64,000 nt of DNA from Streptomyces sp. 378 (GCF_030124145.1 NZ_JASKMS010000018.1:62001-126000); one strand, 5' to 3'. Shown: positions 41,217 to 53,046, counted from the stretch's first letter. A program made the numbers and translations. Notes: generated from the letters alone by a model not told the origin.

Positions 41217-41734
41217 GGGCCCAAGGCTACCGGTGCGGGGTGACCGCCCACGACTGACTATGGTCGCGGTGACATACATACCGTTATGGGCGAATTACGT
41301 GCAGCGTCAATGCCACGGTCCTCCATCCCCGGCACGAGGCATCCCCGGGGCGCCGCATTGACGGGAATCCCTTGCGGGAAGCGGGACTTGGGCCACGGTT
41401 GTCCACAGGGATCTCTGCATCCCGAAGAGTTATCCACAGGCTGTGTGGAAGATCTGTGGACTTCGGAATTGATCACTCCGGAAGACCCGTCACACCCTCG
41501 GAATTGCCGAGGGAAACCCGCTCTATCCTCACTTTCGAGTGGAAAGAGGTCACCCTGACGAGTTACGCAAAGGAAAACGATGGACGAAGGGTGACCTGCG
41601 TGCGGATGGACCCACCAGGGGCCTGTAGGGCGATTTGTCGACCGGGTCATGCTTCGTTGTCGACTTGTCCCCAGGTCGAGAAGTGGCCTGTGGATAACTT
41701 CTGTGGATAACGACAATCGGCAGGTACGACCGGC
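41217..41734. other. Gene-free region (518 bp) with a DnaA-box cluster
   Basis: Between the serS start and the pheA end. It has lower G+C than its neighbours and carries four exact DnaA boxes plus several one- or two-mismatch versions (listed below). The serS promoter must also be here, probably near 41240-41300, where TATG and ATACATAC elements occur. No coding frame with Streptomyces codon bias is seen. Confidence 0.8.
41399..41710. promoter_or_regulatory. DnaA-box cluster (possible DnaA titration site)
   Basis: Exact boxes: TTGTCCACA (41399-41407), TTATCCACA (41430-41438), and on the minus strand TTATCCACA at 41689-41697 and 41702-41710. Near boxes: TGTGGACTT (41455-41463) and TTGTCCCCA (41664-41672). 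The boxes lie in two groups that face each other. S. coelicolor has a described high-affinity cluster, D78, near the origin that limits replication initiation; from memory it lies in this neighbourhood, but I cannot verify that they are the same. Confidence 0.82.
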
Positions 41735-42667
41735 CTAGAAGCGGCCGTCCTGGCACCGCGCGACCCAGTCCGCCGCCGCGACGAACTCGTCGTCGGAGGT
41801 GCCCAGCCGCGGTGGCCGCCCATCCCCCGGACGCATGTCCGCGCGCGGGTACGAGCCGAGGTAGCGCACCTGGAGGCAGATCCGCTTCAGGCCCATCAGG
41901 GCGTCGGCCACCCGGCGGTCGGAGATGTGGCCCTCGGCGTCGATGCAGAAGCAGTAGTTGCCGATGCCCGCGCCCGTCGGCCGGGACTGGAGCAGCATCA
42001 GGTTGATGCCCCGCGTGGCGAACTCGCCCAGCAGGTCGCGCAGACCGCCGGGGTGGTCGTCGCGCTGCCACAGCACGATCGAGGTCTTGTCCGCGCCGGT
42101 CGGGGCGGCGGGCCGGGCGGGCCGGCCGACCAGCACGAACCGCGTCTGGGCGTTCTCCGCGTCGTGGATCCCGGTCTCCAGCGCCTCCAGGCCGTAGCGG
42201 GCGGCGGCGAACTCACCGGCGAAGGCGGCGTCGTACTGACCCTCCTGGACCAGCCGGGCGGCATCCGCGTTCGAGGCGGCCGACTCCCAGTGCGCGTCCG
42301 GGAGATGCTTCTTCAGCCAGTTGCGCACCTGCGGCTGTGCGGCCGGGTGGGCGGAGACGGTCTTGATGTCCGACAGCCTCGTGCCCGGGCGGACCAGCAG
42401 CGCGAAGGTGATCGACAGCAGGACCTCGCGGTAGATCATCAGCGGGGCGCCGGCGACCAGCTCGTCGAGGGTGGTGGTGATGCCGCCCTCGACGGAGTTC
42501 TCGATCGGCACGAACGCGGCCTCGGCCTCGCCGGCGCGTACCGCGTCGAGCGCGGACTGGACGGACACGTACGGGATGAGCTCCCGGGTGGCGGCCTCGG
42601 GAAGCGTGCGCAGGGCGACTTCGGTGAAGGTGCCCTCAGGGCCGAGATACGCATAGCTCGCTGGCAT
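41735..42667 (-). CDS. pheA: Prephenate dehydratase
   Basis: A 310-residue enzyme that converts prephenate to phenylpyruvate in phenylalanine synthesis. The catalytic domain (about 1-185) starts YLGPEGTFTE and has FVPIENSVEGGI (about 52-63) and the QTRFVLVGR end with the catalytic Thr-Arg-Phe. An ACT domain (about 198-280, with GGLRDLLGEFATRGINL and SRP) gives feedback control by Phe. The ATG at 42667 has no strong ribosome site. It is not fused to chorismate mutase. Confidence 0.96.
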   Translation of the reverse strand: MPASYAYLGPEGTFTEVALRTLPEAATRELIPYVSVQSALDAVRAGEAEAAFVPIENSVEGGITTTLDELVAGAPLMIYREVLLSITFALLVRPGTRLSDIKTVSAHPAAQPQVRNWLKKHLPDAHWESAASNADAARLVQEGQYDAAFAGEFAAARYGLEALETGIHDAENAQTRFVLVGRPARPAAPTGADKTSIVLWQRDDHPGGLRDLLGEFATRGINLMLLQSRPTGAGIGNYCFCIDAEGHISDRRVADALMGLKRICLQVRYLGSYPRADMRPGDGRPPRLGTSDDEFVAAADWVARCQDGRF

Positions 42668-42730
42668 GACCTCACCCTAATGGGCCCGCGGAAGCGCTAT
42701 CCCTCACAAGCGCGCCCCTGGAGTGATCTC

Positions 42731-44020
42731 TCACCCCTCCAGCAGCTTCTGCCCCACGTACTCACCCTCCGCGGCCCCGCCCGGCACGGCGAACAGCCCG
42801 CTCGACTCGTGCCGGATGAACTGCGACAGCGCGTCGCCGCGGTCGAGCTTGCGCTGCACCGGCACGAACCCGCGCAGCGGATCGGCCTGCCAGCAGATGA
42901 AGAGCAGACCCGCGTCCGGCACCCCGTCGCCGTCGATGCCGTCGTGGAAGGAGAACGGGCGGCGGAGCATCGCCGCCCCACCGTTCTGGTCGGGACGTGT
43001 GATGCGGGCGTGGGCGTTGATCGGGACGACCAGATTGCCCTCGGCGTCCGTCTTCTCCAGGTCCATCGCGGTTGTCTCGGTGCCCCCGGACAGCGCCGCC
43101 CCGTCGGACTTGCGGCGCCCGATCACGTCCTCCTGCGCCGTGACGGAGAGCTGCTCCCAGTCGTCGAGGAGCATCCGGATCCGGCGTACGACAGCGTAGG
43201 AGCCGTTCGCCATCCAGGCCGGTTCACCCTTCTCGGGGACGAAGACACGCTGGTCGAAGTCCGCTTCGCTCGGCTTCGGATTGCGGGTGCCGTCGATCTG
43301 GCCCATGAGGTTGCGGGCCGTCATGGGGTGGGAGGTGGCGCCGGGTGAGCGGTTGAAGCCGTTCATCTGCCAGCGCACCCTGGCCGCCCGGCCCGCGTCC
43401 TTCTGGATGGCGCGCAGGGCGTGGAAGGCGACCAGGGCGTCATGGGCGCCGATCTGCACCCACAGGTCGCCGTCGCTGCGGTTCTTGTCGAGTTGGTCGG
43501 AGGAGAACTCGGGCAGCGGGTCGAGGGCGGTCGGGCGCTGCTTCTCCAGGCCCGTCCGGGCGAAGAAGCTGTGGCCGAAGCCGAAGGTGATCGTCAACGA
43601 CGAAGGGCCGGCGTCACGGGCCACGTCGGTGTCGTCGTGAGGGCTCGGCTCACCCGCCATCAGCCGCCGGGCCGTCTCCGACCAGCGGCGCAGCAGAGCG
43701 GTGGCTTCCTTGCGGCCGGCGCCTGCCGCCAGGTCGAAGGCCACGACGTGGCCGCGGGCCTGGAGACCGTCGGTGATGCCGGGCTGATGTTTCCCGTGAA
43801 ACATCGCCCGGCCCGTGCCGAGTGAGGTCAGCGGAGCGGCGGCTTCGGAGGGGGCGGCGGCATAGCCCACGGCGGCGCCCGCCGTGCCGAGGACGAGGCC
43901 GGTGGCACCGGCGGTGCCGAGCAGCCGCCGCCGTGAGATGGCCTCGTGGGCAGAGGGCGCTTCGCGTTCCCCGGTGGTGGCCTCAGGGGTGCGGGCCTTC
44001 GGAAGGGACTGTTCAGGCAT
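42731..44020 (-). CDS. dtpA: Tat-exported dye-decolourising peroxidase (DtpA/EfeB type)
   Basis: A 429-residue DyP-type heme peroxidase. The N-terminus has a twin-arginine signal (SRRRLLGTAGATGLVLGTAG, about 29-48). The DyP signature GQIDGTRNP (about 251-259) and LFICWQADPLRGFVPVQ near the end are intact. It resembles EfeB, but no efeU or efeO is adjacent; instead it leads into copCD, ecuC and sco homologues, as for DtpA in S. lividans, which works with the copper oxidase GlxA in hyphal growth. A one-mismatch parS sequence lies in its coding region. Confidence 0.92.
   Translation of the reverse strand: MPEQSLPKARTPEATTGEREAPSAHEAISRRRLLGTAGATGLVLGTAGAAVGYAAAPSEAAAPLTSLGTGRAMFHGKHQPGITDGLQARGHVVAFDLAAGAGRKEATALLRRWSETARRLMAGEPSPHDDTDVARDAGPSSLTITFGFGHSFFARTGLEKQRPTALDPLPEFSSDQLDKNRSDGDLWVQIGAHDALVAFHALRAIQKDAGRAARVRWQMNGFNRSPGATSHPMTARNLMGQIDGTRNPKPSEADFDQRVFVPEKGEPAWMANGSYAVVRRIRMLLDDWEQLSVTAQEDVIGRRKSDGAALSGGTETTAMDLEKTDAEGNLVVPINAHARITRPDQNGGAAMLRRPFSFHDGIDGDGVPDAGLLFICWQADPLRGFVPVQRKLDRGDALSQFIRHESSGLFAVPGGAAEGEYVGQKLLEG
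43789..43802. other. parS-like site, one mismatch, inside dtpA
   Basis: GTTTCCCGTGAAAC differs from parS at base 6. It encodes part of A-M-F-H-G-K-H on the minus strand. Binding by ParB is uncertain. Confidence 0.5.
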
Positions 44021-44026
44021 GGTCGT

Positions 44027-46006
44027 TCAGCCGATCTGAGCGTTCTTGGAGACGGTCACCTCGTCGATGTCGGAGGTCCGCACGGTCACGTCGACCTTCC
44101 AGTCGCCGGCCATGGGGATCTGCACTCCGTTCGCCGACCAGTGTCCGGTAGCGATGTGGTCGGGGACGACGGGCAGAGGCCCGATGTCCTTGGCTTCGAG
44201 GGTGAACGCGACCTTCACCTCGGGGATGTCGAAGGCCCGGCCGTTGGGCCGTTCCACATAGACGTGCATCTCGTTGCCGCCCACGCGCGCGGGGTCGATG
44301 TCGACGGTGACGATGCCCTTGCCGTCCTCGCCGCCGGTGTCGAACGGCATGTTCAGGGTCAACGCCCCGGACGCACCCGTGTCGGCGGTGGAGGAAGCGG
44401 AGGACGAGGTGGCTGCCTGGGCCTCCTGCTCGGTGCGGCCCGGCTCGGTCTGCGTCAGGACGGTGGTGACGGCGAGCAACACCACCGCGATGCCGGCCTC
44501 GGCCAGCACGGAGCGCCGCAGCCCGAAGCGGTTCGGGTCGGCGTCCCGCATCCGCTTCTGCCGCGCGGCATCCCGGGCGGCCTGCTGCCGGGCGAGCTGA
44601 GCGGCGCGTTCGTTGTCGGCGGGCTCGGAGCCGGGCCGCTCACCGGTGCCGGTTTCGGGACCGCTGTCGCCCTCGCTCGCGTCAGAGGCGTCGACCTCGT
44701 CGCCGGCCGCGGCGCCGTCCGCCCCCGCTCCGACCCGCTCCTTCTCCCGTACCGCCGCTGCCTCCACCGGTGCCGTATCCGCCAGCCGTCCCGTCCACCG
44801 GCGCGAGATCCACGCGACGCCGACCAGGACGACCACGAGGGCGATCTTGGCCAGCAGGAGCCGGCCGTAGCGGGTGTCGGTGAAGGCCGACCAGGAGCCG
44901 AGCTGGCGCCAGGACTGATAGGTGCCGGTCGCGATCAGGGCGAGGACGCTGCCGAAGGCGAGCCGGGAGAAGCGGTGCACGGCCGCGGTGTCGACGGGTG
45001 TGTCGGCGGGCGCGCGGTACAGGGCGACCAGGAGCGCGCCCAGTCCGCCGAGCCAGGCGGCGACGGCCAGCAGATGGAGCACGTCGACCGGCATGGCGAT
45101 GCCCGCCTGGAGACCGACCGAGGCGTGTTCGGACATCGCCCAGCTCGCCGCCAGACCGGCCGCCACCACGATGCCGCCGATCGAGAGCCCGAAGGTCAGA
45201 TCCCGCTTCTCCTGGGCGTCCTCCCGCTTGTCGTACGCCCCGAACAGCACGGCGATGAAGAGTGCCGCCGCCGCGAGCAGCAGCAGCCGGGACACCAGGG
45301 CTGCCCCGCTCTTGGTCTGCAGCACCTGCCCGAGCAGGGACAGGTCGAAGATGTCGGAGACCTTCCCGGAGCCCGTGAAGGAGCCGCGCAGAAGCAGCAG
45401 GGCGAGGGTCGCCGCGGTGAGCGCGACCCATCCGGAGACGACGAACCGCTGTACCGGCCGCACCCCGGAACCGCGCCGCCAGCAGGCGAGCACGAAGGCG
45501 GCGCCGCCGGCCATCACGATGAACCCGGCGTACGACACGTACCGCCCGAAGCCGTACAGCCAGCCCACGACCCCGTCGTCCGCCGACTGCCCGGAGACCG
45601 ACACGGACGTCTTGGAGGGGGCGCCGATGGAGAAGGTGTAGGCACCGGCGACAGGATGGCTGTCCGCCGAGACGACCTGGTAGGCCACCGTGTACGTGCC
45701 GTCGGGCAGCCCCGAGTGCAGCGGCACGGCGTACGTGGTGCCGCTGACGTTGGCCGGCTTGCCTCTGTCGACCCGCTTGCCCTCGGGGTCCAGCACGCGC
45801 AGCGAGTCGTCGGACAGCGCGACCTGCTCGGAGAACGTGAGCGAGATCCGGGCCGGTGCCTTGTCGACCACCGCCCCCTGTCCGGGGTCGCTGCCGGTCA
45901 CCGCGGCGTGCGCGGAGGCCGGGCCGGCTCCGGCGAGGAGTGCGCAGGCCGCGGCCAGGAGCAGCAGTACCAGTGTCCGGACGCGGGGGGCGATGGTCTG
46001 CGTCAC
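44027..46006 (-). CDS. CopC-CopD fusion copper-handling membrane protein
   Basis: A 659-residue protein. The signal peptide ends in ASAHAAV, so the mature chain starts with the copper-binding His of CopC; the CopC domain covers about 33-130 with a later HP pair (ADSHPVAG). CopD spans (about eight) occupy about 150-410. A charged linker (about 420-500) and one more span (about 515-535) lead to a C-terminal extracytoplasmic domain (about 560-659, FixH/YcnJ-like). It is probably a copper importer or chaperone feeding cuproenzymes. GTG at 46006 follows GGAGGGACC. Confidence 0.9.
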   Translation of the reverse strand: MTQTIAPRVRTLVLLLLAAACALLAGAGPASAHAAVTGSDPGQGAVVDKAPARISLTFSEQVALSDDSLRVLDPEGKRVDRGKPANVSGTTYAVPLHSGLPDGTYTVAYQVVSADSHPVAGAYTFSIGAPSKTSVSVSGQSADDGVVGWLYGFGRYVSYAGFIVMAGGAAFVLACWRRGSGVRPVQRFVVSGWVALTAATLALLLLRGSFTGSGKVSDIFDLSLLGQVLQTKSGAALVSRLLLLAAAALFIAVLFGAYDKREDAQEKRDLTFGLSIGGIVVAAGLAASWAMSEHASVGLQAGIAMPVDVLHLLAVAAWLGGLGALLVALYRAPADTPVDTAAVHRFSRLAFGSVLALIATGTYQSWRQLGSWSAFTDTRYGRLLLAKIALVVVLVGVAWISRRWTGRLADTAPVEAAAVREKERVGAGADGAAAGDEVDASDASEGDSGPETGTGERPGSEPADNERAAQLARQQAARDAARQKRMRDADPNRFGLRRSVLAEAGIAVVLLAVTTVLTQTEPGRTEQEAQAATSSSASSTADTGASGALTLNMPFDTGGEDGKGIVTVDIDPARVGGNEMHVYVERPNGRAFDIPEVKVAFTLEAKDIGPLPVVPDHIATGHWSANGVQIPMAGDWKVDVTVRTSDIDEVTVSKNAQIG

Positions 46007-46019
46007 AGGGGTCCCTCCC

Positions 46020-46493
46020 TCAGTGTCCGGTCGTGGGCGTGTAGGTCGCCGGCTTCACCGGCATCTCGACCTTCACGGGGGTGGAGTGGGCGAAGTGCAG
46101 CTCGACGGAGACCGTCTGGCCTTCCTTCGGCTTGTCCTTCAGCTGCTCGAACATCAGGTGGTCACCGCCGCTCCTCAGCTCCAGCCGGCCGCCCGCGGGG
46201 ATCTTGAGGCTCTTGACCTCCCGCATCGCCCCGTCGACGGTCTCGTGCACGGTGACCTGCCCGGCGATGCCGCTGGTGACCGAGGTCAGCTCGTCGTCGG
46301 CGCCGCCCTTGTTGGTGACGGTCAGGAAGCCGGCCGCCATGTCGTCGGACACCGGCTGCGGCATGTACGCGGAGCCGACGGAGAGTTCCGCCTTGCCGGA
46401 GCCGCTGTCACCGCCCGAGTCCGAGCCGCCGCAGCCCGCCAGGGCCAGTGCCCCGGCTATGACGAGGGCCACCGGGCCGATGCGCCGCCTCAC
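46020..46493 (-). CDS. ecuC: PCu(A)C-type copper chaperone lipoprotein
   Basis: A 157-residue lipoprotein with lipobox LALAGC (Cys near residue 21). The domain is PCu(A)C with the copper ligand pattern M...H...M...H: AYMPQPVSDDM, VHETV, GGDHLMFEQL and HFAHST. It matches ECuC of S. lividans, which hands Cu(I) to Sco. GTG at 46493 overlaps the stop codon of the sco gene upstream (GTGA), so the two are made together. Confidence 0.92.
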   Translation of the reverse strand: MRRRIGPVALVIAGALALAGCGGSDSGGDSGSGKAELSVGSAYMPQPVSDDMAAGFLTVTNKGGADDELTSVTSGIAGQVTVHETVDGAMREVKSLKIPAGGRLELRSGGDHLMFEQLKDKPKEGQTVSVELHFAHSTPVKVEMPVKPATYTPTTGH

Positions 46494-47143
46494 GGGTTCT
46501 CCCCCTTGATGATCTTGGGGAGGTCCTTGGTGTAGTCGTCGACGGTGGCGTCCTCGCCGTAGAGCACATAGCCGGCGTCGGTCTTCGGGGAGAACGCGAT
46601 GACCTGGGTGCCGTGCTCGGAGACGAGCTTGCCGTTCTTGTCCTTCTTGGTCGGCTCGATGGAAATGCCAAGGGTGCGGGCGCCGGCCTGGATGGTCGCG
46701 AAGTCGCCGGTGAGGCCGACGAAGGTGGAGTCGATGCCCTTGAGCCACTTGCCGAGCTCGGCCGAGGTGTCGCGCTCGGGGTCGGTGGTCACGAACACCA
46801 CGCGCAGCTCGTCCTGCTCGGCCTTGGGCAGCTGCTTCTTGGCGACGGCGATGTTGTTCATGGTCAGCGGGCAGACGTCAGGGCAGTGGGTGTAGCCGAA
46901 GTAGACCAGCGTGGGCTTGCCCGCGGTCTCCTCGCGGAGGTCGTACTTCTTGCCCTGTGTGTCGGTGAGGACCAGGTCCGGCTTCTCGAACGGCTTGTCG
47001 AGGACGGTGGCGGCCTTGTCGGTCCCGGCCGCCTCCGACACCACGGAGACGGGCTTGTCGCTGTCGCCGCCGCTGCCGCAGGCGGTCAGGGTCAGGGAGG
47101 CGGCGGCGAGCAGAGCCGCCGCGGCGAAGGTCTTGGTGCGCAT
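46490..47143 (-). CDS. sco: SCO1/SenC copper chaperone lipoprotein
   Basis: A 217-residue thioredoxin-fold lipoprotein: lipobox LTAC (Cys near residue 22), copper-binding HCPDVCP (about 86-92) and the distant His in EHGTQV (about 175-180), all intact. In S. lividans Sco passes copper to the CuA site of cytochrome c oxidase and to GlxA. It is translationally coupled to ecuC. The ATG at 47143 has only a weak ribosome site. Confidence 0.94.
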   Translation of the reverse strand: MRTKTFAAAALLAAASLTLTACGSGGDSDKPVSVVSEAAGTDKAATVLDKPFEKPDLVLTDTQGKKYDLREETAGKPTLVYFGYTHCPDVCPLTMNNIAVAKKQLPKAEQDELRVVFVTTDPERDTSAELGKWLKGIDSTFVGLTGDFATIQAGARTLGISIEPTKKDKNGKLVSEHGTQVIAFSPKTDAGYVLYGEDATVDDYTKDLPKIIKGENP

Positions 47144-47234
47144 AGAAGAATTTCCCAGATGTCGGTTACCCGGCGCGCACCGGGGTGCCCCGCACGAGGC
47201 GGGGGTCCGGTGCGCGCCGGCAACGGATGCGGCC

Positions 47235-47975
47235 TCAGGCGTCGGCGCGCCGACGGCCGGCGAGCACGCCGTAGGCGACACCCGCCGCGCCGACCACGAT
47301 GCCGACGATGCCCAGGACGCGGGCGGTGGTGTCGGTGCCGTCGGAGGAGGCGGAGCCGGAGGCGGCCGTCTCGGCGGAGGCCTTCTCGGCCGACTTGGCG
47401 TCGGAGTCGTCACCGGCCGCGTCGTGGTGCCCGTCCTCGGAGGCGGCGGACAGCTCCAGCACCGGGGCCGGGTTGTCGGGCTCCTCCTGACCCTTCTGAG
47501 GCACCTCGATCCAGCGGACGACCTCCTTGTTGGAGTACGTCTGCAGGGCCTTGAAGACCAGCTGGTCGGTGTCCTCGGGCAGGGTGCCGATGGAGACCGG
47601 GAACTTCTGGAAGAAGCCGGCCTTGATGCCCTCACCGTCGGCGGTCCAGGTGACCTTGGTGACGGCCTCGGAAATCTTCTTGCCGTGCATCTCCAGCGGC
47701 TTGTCCAGCGTGGACTTGGTGACCTTGATGTCCCAGCCGGGCACCGGCTCCGGCATCACCGAGGCCAGCGGGTGGTCGGTGGGGAAGTTGACCTCGAGCT
47801 TGGTGGTCGAGGCGTTGTCACGCTCGTTGGGGACCTTGAAGTCCACGACCGCGTAGCCGCCCTTGGCGGCCGTGCCCTCGGGCTGCACCGTGACGTGCGC
47901 GAAGGCGGGGGCGGACAGGGCGAGAACGGTGACACCGGCGGCGGCACCGGCCGCGGCGATACGGGAAGCCTTCAT
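47235..47975 (-). CDS. YcnI family copper-binding membrane-anchored protein
   Basis: A 246-residue DUF1775 (YcnI) protein. A signal peptide of about 25 residues ends before HVTVQPE, which leaves His at the mature N-terminus as copper ligand, together with a conserved Trp in GWDIKV. A Ser/Ala/Asp-rich linker (about 165-215) precedes a C-terminal membrane span (about 215-240). YcnI binds copper in Bacillus. It lies 91 bp upstream of sco in the same direction and completes the copper module. Confidence 0.92.
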   Translation of the reverse strand: MKASRIAAAGAAAGVTVLALSAPAFAHVTVQPEGTAAKGGYAVVDFKVPNERDNASTTKLEVNFPTDHPLASVMPEPVPGWDIKVTKSTLDKPLEMHGKKISEAVTKVTWTADGEGIKAGFFQKFPVSIGTLPEDTDQLVFKALQTYSNKEVVRWIEVPQKGQEEPDNPAPVLELSAASEDGHHDAAGDDSDAKSAEKASAETAASGSASSDGTDTTARVLGIVGIVVGAAGVAYGVLAGRRRADA

Positions 47976-48157
47976 GGAAGGAGCACTCCGCTGTGATTCG
48001 GTCTGGATGTGGAAGGAGGAATGCGCGCACACGCGCGTGCCGCACGACGGCGGCCCCTCCTCCGCGGGATCCAGGGATTCAAAGATCCGGCGATCCGGGG
48101 CTCCAGGAGAGGAGGCCCGGGGCGTCCGGGAGCGGAAGGGGTGGTGGTCGCGTCGCG

Positions 48158-48979
48158 TCAGGCGGCGAGGGCGAGTGCCGCTGGGGAAGCCGGGCCGGTC
48201 GGCGGGCCCCGCCGGATCACCGTGTGCTGAAGGGCCAGGGTGCGAGGCATCGGGGGCACGGGCCGCGCGGCGCACACCGGGCGCGGGTGGGCCTCCGGAG
48301 CTCCCGGGAGCCCGGCGCACAGGGCGCGCACCAGTGCGAGGGCGGCCCGCAGGGAGCGCACGAGCGCCCCCTCGGCGACACCCTGCGCCGACAGTTCGGT
48401 GAGCCGCTGCAGCGCCAGATCGCCGTGGCGCAGCAGCCAGCCGGCGGCGAGCGCCGCGAGGAGGTGACCGAGCAGCATCGGCAGGGACGGCCACAGCGAG
48501 GCCGAGGAGCCGGACACGGCGTCCGAGGCCAGATGCGTGTGCGTCCCCGGGGACGGCTGGACCCGGGCTTCGGTGAGGATCCTCTGGGCCTGCGCCGGGC
48601 TGATGGCCGCAGCCGTCGTGCCGCAAACGAACCGCGCGGCCTGCTGGACCAGCGTGGCATCGCTCCCGCCCGCCGGTACCGAGGACGTGACGGCGGCCGT
48701 ACCGTGCTGGCCGAGGCCGAACAGTGTGTGCAGCACCGTCTGGCCGACCGCGAGCAGCGCCGTGATCACCGCCAGCGAGCGCATGCGCCCGGCCAGCGGA
48801 GCCGCCACCGCGACCACCCCGAGGAACCCGGCGCCCAGCGTCCACAGGGGAATGCCGTCGCAGGAGGCGAGCGCGTGACCTGCCCCGGCAAGCACGACGC
48901 AGACCGCGGCGAACACCGCGGCCCGCAGGATCCGGAGCGTGTGTCCGGAGCGCGTCGCGCGCGCATGGGGGGCAGTCAT
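48158..48979 (-). CDS. Hypothetical multi-span membrane protein
   Basis: A 273-residue protein with about four or five hydrophobic segments: about 20-40, 46-66, 70-90 and 165-185. Residues 110-160 are probably extracytoplasmic, with a single Cys. The C-terminal 60 residues are Pro/Arg-rich and soluble. No family function is recognised. Its place upstream of ycnI, sco and dtpA suggests a part in the same copper module, but a 180-bp gap separates it from ycnI. The ATG at 48979 is chosen over a longer frame because the extension is not hydrophobic or conserved-looking. Confidence 0.7.
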   Translation of the reverse strand: MTAPHARATRSGHTLRILRAAVFAAVCVVLAGAGHALASCDGIPLWTLGAGFLGVVAVAAPLAGRMRSLAVITALLAVGQTVLHTLFGLGQHGTAAVTSSVPAGGSDATLVQQAARFVCGTTAAAISPAQAQRILTEARVQPSPGTHTHLASDAVSGSSASLWPSLPMLLGHLLAALAAGWLLRHGDLALQRLTELSAQGVAEGALVRSLRAALALVRALCAGLPGAPEAHPRPVCAARPVPPMPRTLALQHTVIRRGPPTGPASPAALALAA

Positions 48980-49223
48980 GGCGGGCTCATCATCGCACTG
49001 GCCCCGCACGCCCCGTGCGGCAGGTCCACAAGATGCCGTACGACCGGAACATCATGCTCTGGCCCCACGCGCCCCCGGATGCGCCGATGTCCGCCCCCGC
49101 ATACACCGATCAGGACCAGCGCGCATCCGCCGTATGGGCGGCATCACGTCAACTTCGCGCTTACACACGGGCACGCAGGGCAATACGTAACGGTATGTCG
49201 AGCCGCGGCCAGGAGGCTGGAGC

Positions 49224-49688
49224 ATGAGCATCTGGTGGTCACTCCATCTGCGGCGCGAAGCTGCGAGCGTGCCGCTCGCCCGCCGCCTGCTGATCGGCAC
49301 GATGGAGACCGCGGGCGTCGACCCGGACATCTCCTACGACCTCTCCGTCGCCCTCAGCGAGGCCTGCGCGAACGCCGTGGAGCACGGTGGGGACACCGGC
49401 CGGGGACCCGGCTCGGAGGCCTACCGGGTCACCGCGTACCTGGACGGCGAGAAGTGCCGGATCGAGGTCGCCGACGCGGGCCCGGGATTCCCCGCGGCGT
49501 CCGCCGGGCGGTCCCGCCCGCCGATCCGTCCCGCGCACACGGACGCGGAGAACGGCAGGGGGCTGGGCCTCATCGAGGAACTCGCCGACCACGTCCACAT
49601 CGGCAACAAGCCGGGCCGGGGCGGAGCCGTGGTGAGCTTCGACAAGGTCCTGAAGTGGCGCAGCGACGCACCACTGATGGCGGTCTGA
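49224..49688 (+). CDS. HATPase-type ATP-binding protein (RsbW-like anti-sigma/regulator)
   Basis: A 154-residue GHKL ATPase. Motif N is SEACANAVEHG (about 45-55), motif G1 is VADAGPGFP (about 82-90) and G2 is GRGLGLIEELAD (about 111-122). The size fits anti-sigma-factor kinases, of which streptomycetes have many; the partner anti-anti-sigma factor is not nearby. CAGGAGG lies upstream of the ATG. A parS site follows the gene after 27 bp. Confidence 0.9.
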   Translation: MSIWWSLHLRREAASVPLARRLLIGTMETAGVDPDISYDLSVALSEACANAVEHGGDTGRGPGSEAYRVTAYLDGEKCRIEVADAGPGFPAASAGRSRPPIRPAHTDAENGRGLGLIEELADHVHIGNKPGRGGAVVSFDKVLKWRSDAPLMAV

Positions 49689-49715
49689 CTCTGGGGCCGT
49701 GCGGGGCCGTGCGGT

Positions 49716-49729
49716 GTTTCACGTGAAAC
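49716..49729. other. parS: parS site 6 (exact)
   Basis: Exact GTTTCACGTGAAAC in the 75-bp gap between the convergent HATPase and glyQS genes. A half-site GTGAAAC lies at 49751-49757. Confidence 0.92.
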
Positions 49730-49763
49730 AACGCCCGTGAACCGCTGTCCGTGAAACACCGCC

Positions 49764-52802
<3,039 letters not shown>

Positions 52803-52842
52803 GATCTCATACGTCAACTACCGCTGACCTGCTGTTTCTTGA

Positions 52843-52854
52843 CCGACCGGTCGG
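52843..52854. promoter_or_regulatory. Candidate TetR-family operator CCGACCGGTCGG
   Basis: A perfect 12-bp palindrome 41-52 bases upstream of the glyQS start. Palindromes of the ACCGACCGGTCGGT type are typical TetR-family targets in actinobacteria. No tetR gene is nearby, so the regulator would act from elsewhere. Confidence 0.4.
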
Positions 52855-53046
52855 ACGTTCCCGGCTCCTTCACAGCGGGTCCACAGCCGGTTCCCACGCC
52901 CCTGACGGCCTGGGCCACCGGCCGCGACCACAGCGCCCTGTGCTGGTCGGACCGGACACCGTTGCCGGCCTCACGGCGATGGCCGCCACAGCGCGCCACA
53001 CGAGCGAGCCCCAAAGCCCGCCCTGTTCCCGGACGCCCTCAGCCCT

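Noticed and set aside
41399..41710. The DnaA-box cluster as the chromosomal origin oriC
   Set aside because: Too few boxes, and no dnaA, dnaN or other origin genes are adjacent; the flanks are serS and pheA.
42731..44020. EfeB of an EfeUOB iron-uptake system
   Set aside because: The sequence is EfeB-like, but no efeU or efeO is adjacent, and all neighbours handle copper as in the DtpA locus.
52803..52920. A glycine T-box leader upstream of glyQS
   Set aside because: The minus strand has a GGGCGTGGGAACCGG stretch that vaguely recalls the T-box core, but it has an extra base, lacks the CGCG part, and I find no specifier stem-loop.
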